A stretch of DNA of 5,325 nt from Parvularcula sp. (lineage in GTDB: Bacteria; Pseudomonadota; Alphaproteobacteria; Caulobacterales; Parvularculaceae), in the NCBI GenBank assembly GCA_003506635.1, contig DNZB01000036.1:6208-11532 (forward strand), in the 5' to 3' direction. Position 1 is the stretch's first letter. Each line of letters begins with the position of its first letter. Below, one piece after another: positions 4,855 through 5,325 of the stretch. A program made the position numbers and the translations under genes. Below the pieces are notes generated by a model. The model was not told the DNA's origin and did not search any database. It saw only the letters and a list, made by a program, of their open reading frames with translations.

Positions 4855-5325
4855 CGGTAAAGCGACCTGATTTTCTCCGGAGCGACGCCGAGACGGAACA
4901 TCGCAAGGCAGAGGGAATTCAACAGAACGCGCCGCGCATAGCCGTCCCGCTGATAGCGCTGCGCGGAAGTCGTCGCGATCGCCTTCAGCACCTTGAAGCC
5001 GCCCTTGCGGTTCAGCCGGTCGATGAAGTCGACATCCTCCATCAGCGGGATCTCGCGAAAGCCGCCGGCCTCGGCGTAAAGCCTACGCGGCAGCATGAGC
5101 CCCTGATCGCCATAGGGCGACCGGAAAATCCCGGTACGGATCATTGCGCCGGCCGCGACGAGGACCGGCGCAAGGCCTTTCGCGTCAAAGGCGAGCGTGA
5201 AAACCGCGGCGCGGCCGGCATCATCCTTGATGAACGCCGCCGCCTCATCCTGCCACCCCGTTTCAAGAACAGTATCGGCATGAAGAAAGAGCAGCCAGCC
5301 GCCGCGCGCCGCCGCCGCGCCCGCG
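4851..5325 (-). CDS. TIGR04283-like family 2 glycosyltransferase (5' part outside window)
   Basis: The reading frame enters from the right edge (first full codon at 5324) and ends at TGA 4853-4851, giving 157 visible residues. These begin with GAAAARGGWLLFLHADT, the family's conserved block around the catalytic Asp motif (LHAD). They continue with FRSPYGDQGLMLPRRLY, EAGGF, PLMEDVDFIDRLNRKG, TSAQRYQRDGYARRVLLN and a terminal LGVAPEKIRSLYR. This ordered set matches the TIGR04283 family ('transferase 2, rSAM/selenodomain-associated', now called an arsenosugar-biosynthesis glycosyltransferase), a GT2-type GT-A fold enzyme usually about 220-235 residues. Roughly the first 70-80 residues are therefore missing. 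An internal ATG at 5144 is not the start, since conserved family sequence lies upstream of it. It shares an ATGA overlap with the TIGR04282-like gene, so the pair is co-expressed. The acceptor substrate is not determined from the sequence. Confidence 0.93.
   Translation of the reverse strand, partial: AGAAAARGGWLLFLHADTVLETGWQDEAAAFIKDDAGRAAVFTLAFDAKGLAPVLVAAGAMIRTGIFRSPYGDQGLMLPRRLYAEAGGFREIPLMEDVDFIDRLNRKGGFKVLKAIATTSAQRYQRDGYARRVLLNSLCLAMFRLGVAPEKIRSLYR

Overview
The window is high-GC (roughly two-thirds G+C by eye), densely coding bacterial DNA. Gene content, codon use strongly biased to G/C at third positions, and protein style (M19 dipeptidase with an FFDNELGG motif, an AT3 acyltransferase, and the paired TIGR04282/TIGR04283-type transferases) fit an alphaproteobacterium. 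The order or genus cannot be fixed from the sequence alone. No rRNA, tRNA, insertion sequence, CRISPR array or phage gene is visible, and no gene-free stretch exceeds 300 bases.

Layout. The left edge holds the acidic C-terminal tail of a plus-strand gene that ends at 102 and is followed by a textbook intrinsic terminator (132-160). A plus-strand membrane acyltransferase of the AT3 (OafA-like) family follows at 195-1286. It converges on a block of five genes that all read on the minus strand. In their direction of transcription (right to left) these are: a TIGR04283-like family 2 glycosyltransferase cut by the right window edge; a TIGR04282-like nucleotidyl/glycosyltransferase coupled to it by an ATGA overlap; a small VOC (glyoxalase/bleomycin-resistance fold) protein; an M19 membrane dipeptidase with a complete metal-ligand set; and a LacI-family repressor.

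How the genes relate. The two transferases are clearly one translational unit. They belong to a pair first named from its co-occurrence with a radical SAM/selenodomain protein and now annotated as arsenosugar-biosynthesis glycosyltransferases; any partner genes would lie beyond the right edge. The VOC gene is followed almost at once by a perfect 11-bp hairpin, so it probably ends a transcript. The dipeptidase and the LacI regulator lie in tandem, 67 bp apart. That gap carries a near-perfect 16-bp palindrome overlapping a plausible -35 box of the lacI-type gene, which suggests autorepression. No sugar transporter or glycosidase is nearby, so the regulator's main targets are probably elsewhere.

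The window looks mostly like ordinary chromosomal sequence. The points most worth a second look are the candidate operator together with the atypical hinge region of the repressor, the transferase pair, and the cysteine-for-ligand substitutions in the VOC protein.
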